Source: Hydrogenophaga borbori (GTDB lineage Bacteria > Pseudomonadota > Gammaproteobacteria > Burkholderiales > Burkholderiaceae_C). From it: a stretch of 64,000 nt of DNA. The notes below the pieces were generated by a model. The model saw nothing but the letters and a program-made list of their open reading frames with translations. It made no database searches and had not been told where the DNA came from. This document shows, one piece after another, positions 63,931 to 64,000 of the stretch. Every line of letters begins with the position of its first letter. The stretch's first letter is position 1. The stretch spans positions 19,994-83,993 of the forward strand of contig NZ_QVLS01000017.1 in assembly GCF_003417535.1 (NCBI RefSeq), read 5' to 3'. A program made the translations under genes and the position numbers.

Positions 63931-64000
63931 ATAAGTGACGGTACGAAAAGCTAGCACTGGCGCGGAGGTGGTGTTGGTAGATCGTTGATTTCATTGACTT

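Noticed and set aside
1..64000. CRISPR array
   Set aside because: No regularly spaced direct repeats and no cas genes were seen.

Overview
The window looks like part of a Burkholderiales chromosome, probably of the Comamonadaceae type. The reasons are the high GC content with GC-ending codons, many 4-bp start/stop overlaps (ATGA, GTGA), and the DUF3348-DUF802-OmpA-DUF2894 gene set, which is typical of that group. All assignments come from motifs and family resemblance read by eye; no database search was run.

Core-like part 1 (1-14298, plus strand): the end of a RuBisCO-like protein gene and a DUF1537 kinase (apiose-type branched sugar catabolism), an SDR, a polar-amino-acid-type ABC importer, a YrdC/Sua5 domain protein, and a four-gene envelope cluster whose two central proteins resemble a MotA/TolQ/ExbB stator with a long tail and its MotB/OmpA partner. 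An FNR/ANR-type box then precedes a complete arginine deiminase operon (YfcC antiporter, arcA, arcB, arcC).

Accessory part 1 (about 14300-28110) is a patchwork of broken and foreign genes: a frameshifted piece of an AAA ATPase related to the intact copy at 53900, a decayed Wadjet/MksBEF-like locus without its SMC gene, a JetD-HNH chimera, an orphan PilO/PilP-like fusion, an Rhs C-terminal tip with a small membrane protein, and a NYN/OST-HTH protein. These are followed by the 3' half of a tRNA-Arg(CCG), which marks an attachment site, a three-gene tyrosine-recombinase module whose first gene is frameshifted, and a ParDE pair.

Core-like part 2 (28360-42428) reads as a C3-sulfonate/sulfite module: a SulP transporter, the quinone-dependent sulfite dehydrogenase soeCBA, a divergent LysR, a cysteate sulfo-lyase/D-cysteine desulfhydrase-type enzyme (cuyA-like), a TRAP importer, an alpha/beta hydrolase and a second LysR. 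The proposed logic is that TRAP imports a sulfonate such as cysteate, CuyA releases sulfite, SoeABC oxidises it to sulfate, and SulP moves sulfate.

Catabolic operon (53076 down to 42673, minus strand): IclR, Rieske oxygenase alpha and beta, a TRAP system, acylating acetaldehyde dehydrogenase, 4-hydroxy-2-oxovalerate aldolase, reductase, Rieske ferredoxin and an MFS transporter. It has an oxygenase and a meta-pathway end, but no ring-cleavage enzyme.

Accessory part 2 (about 53113-64000) is an integrative element: an AAA ATPase, a large protein with a C-terminal LAGLIDADG-type domain, a tyrosine integrase, an excisionase-like protein, an XRE repressor with two palindromic operators, and a translationally coupled pair of a GHKL ATPase and a phosphoribosyltransferase-like protein. 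That pair, behind a palindrome-rich leader, is the strongest candidate for an undescribed defence or signalling system. The stator-like cluster at 5532-9421 is the second.
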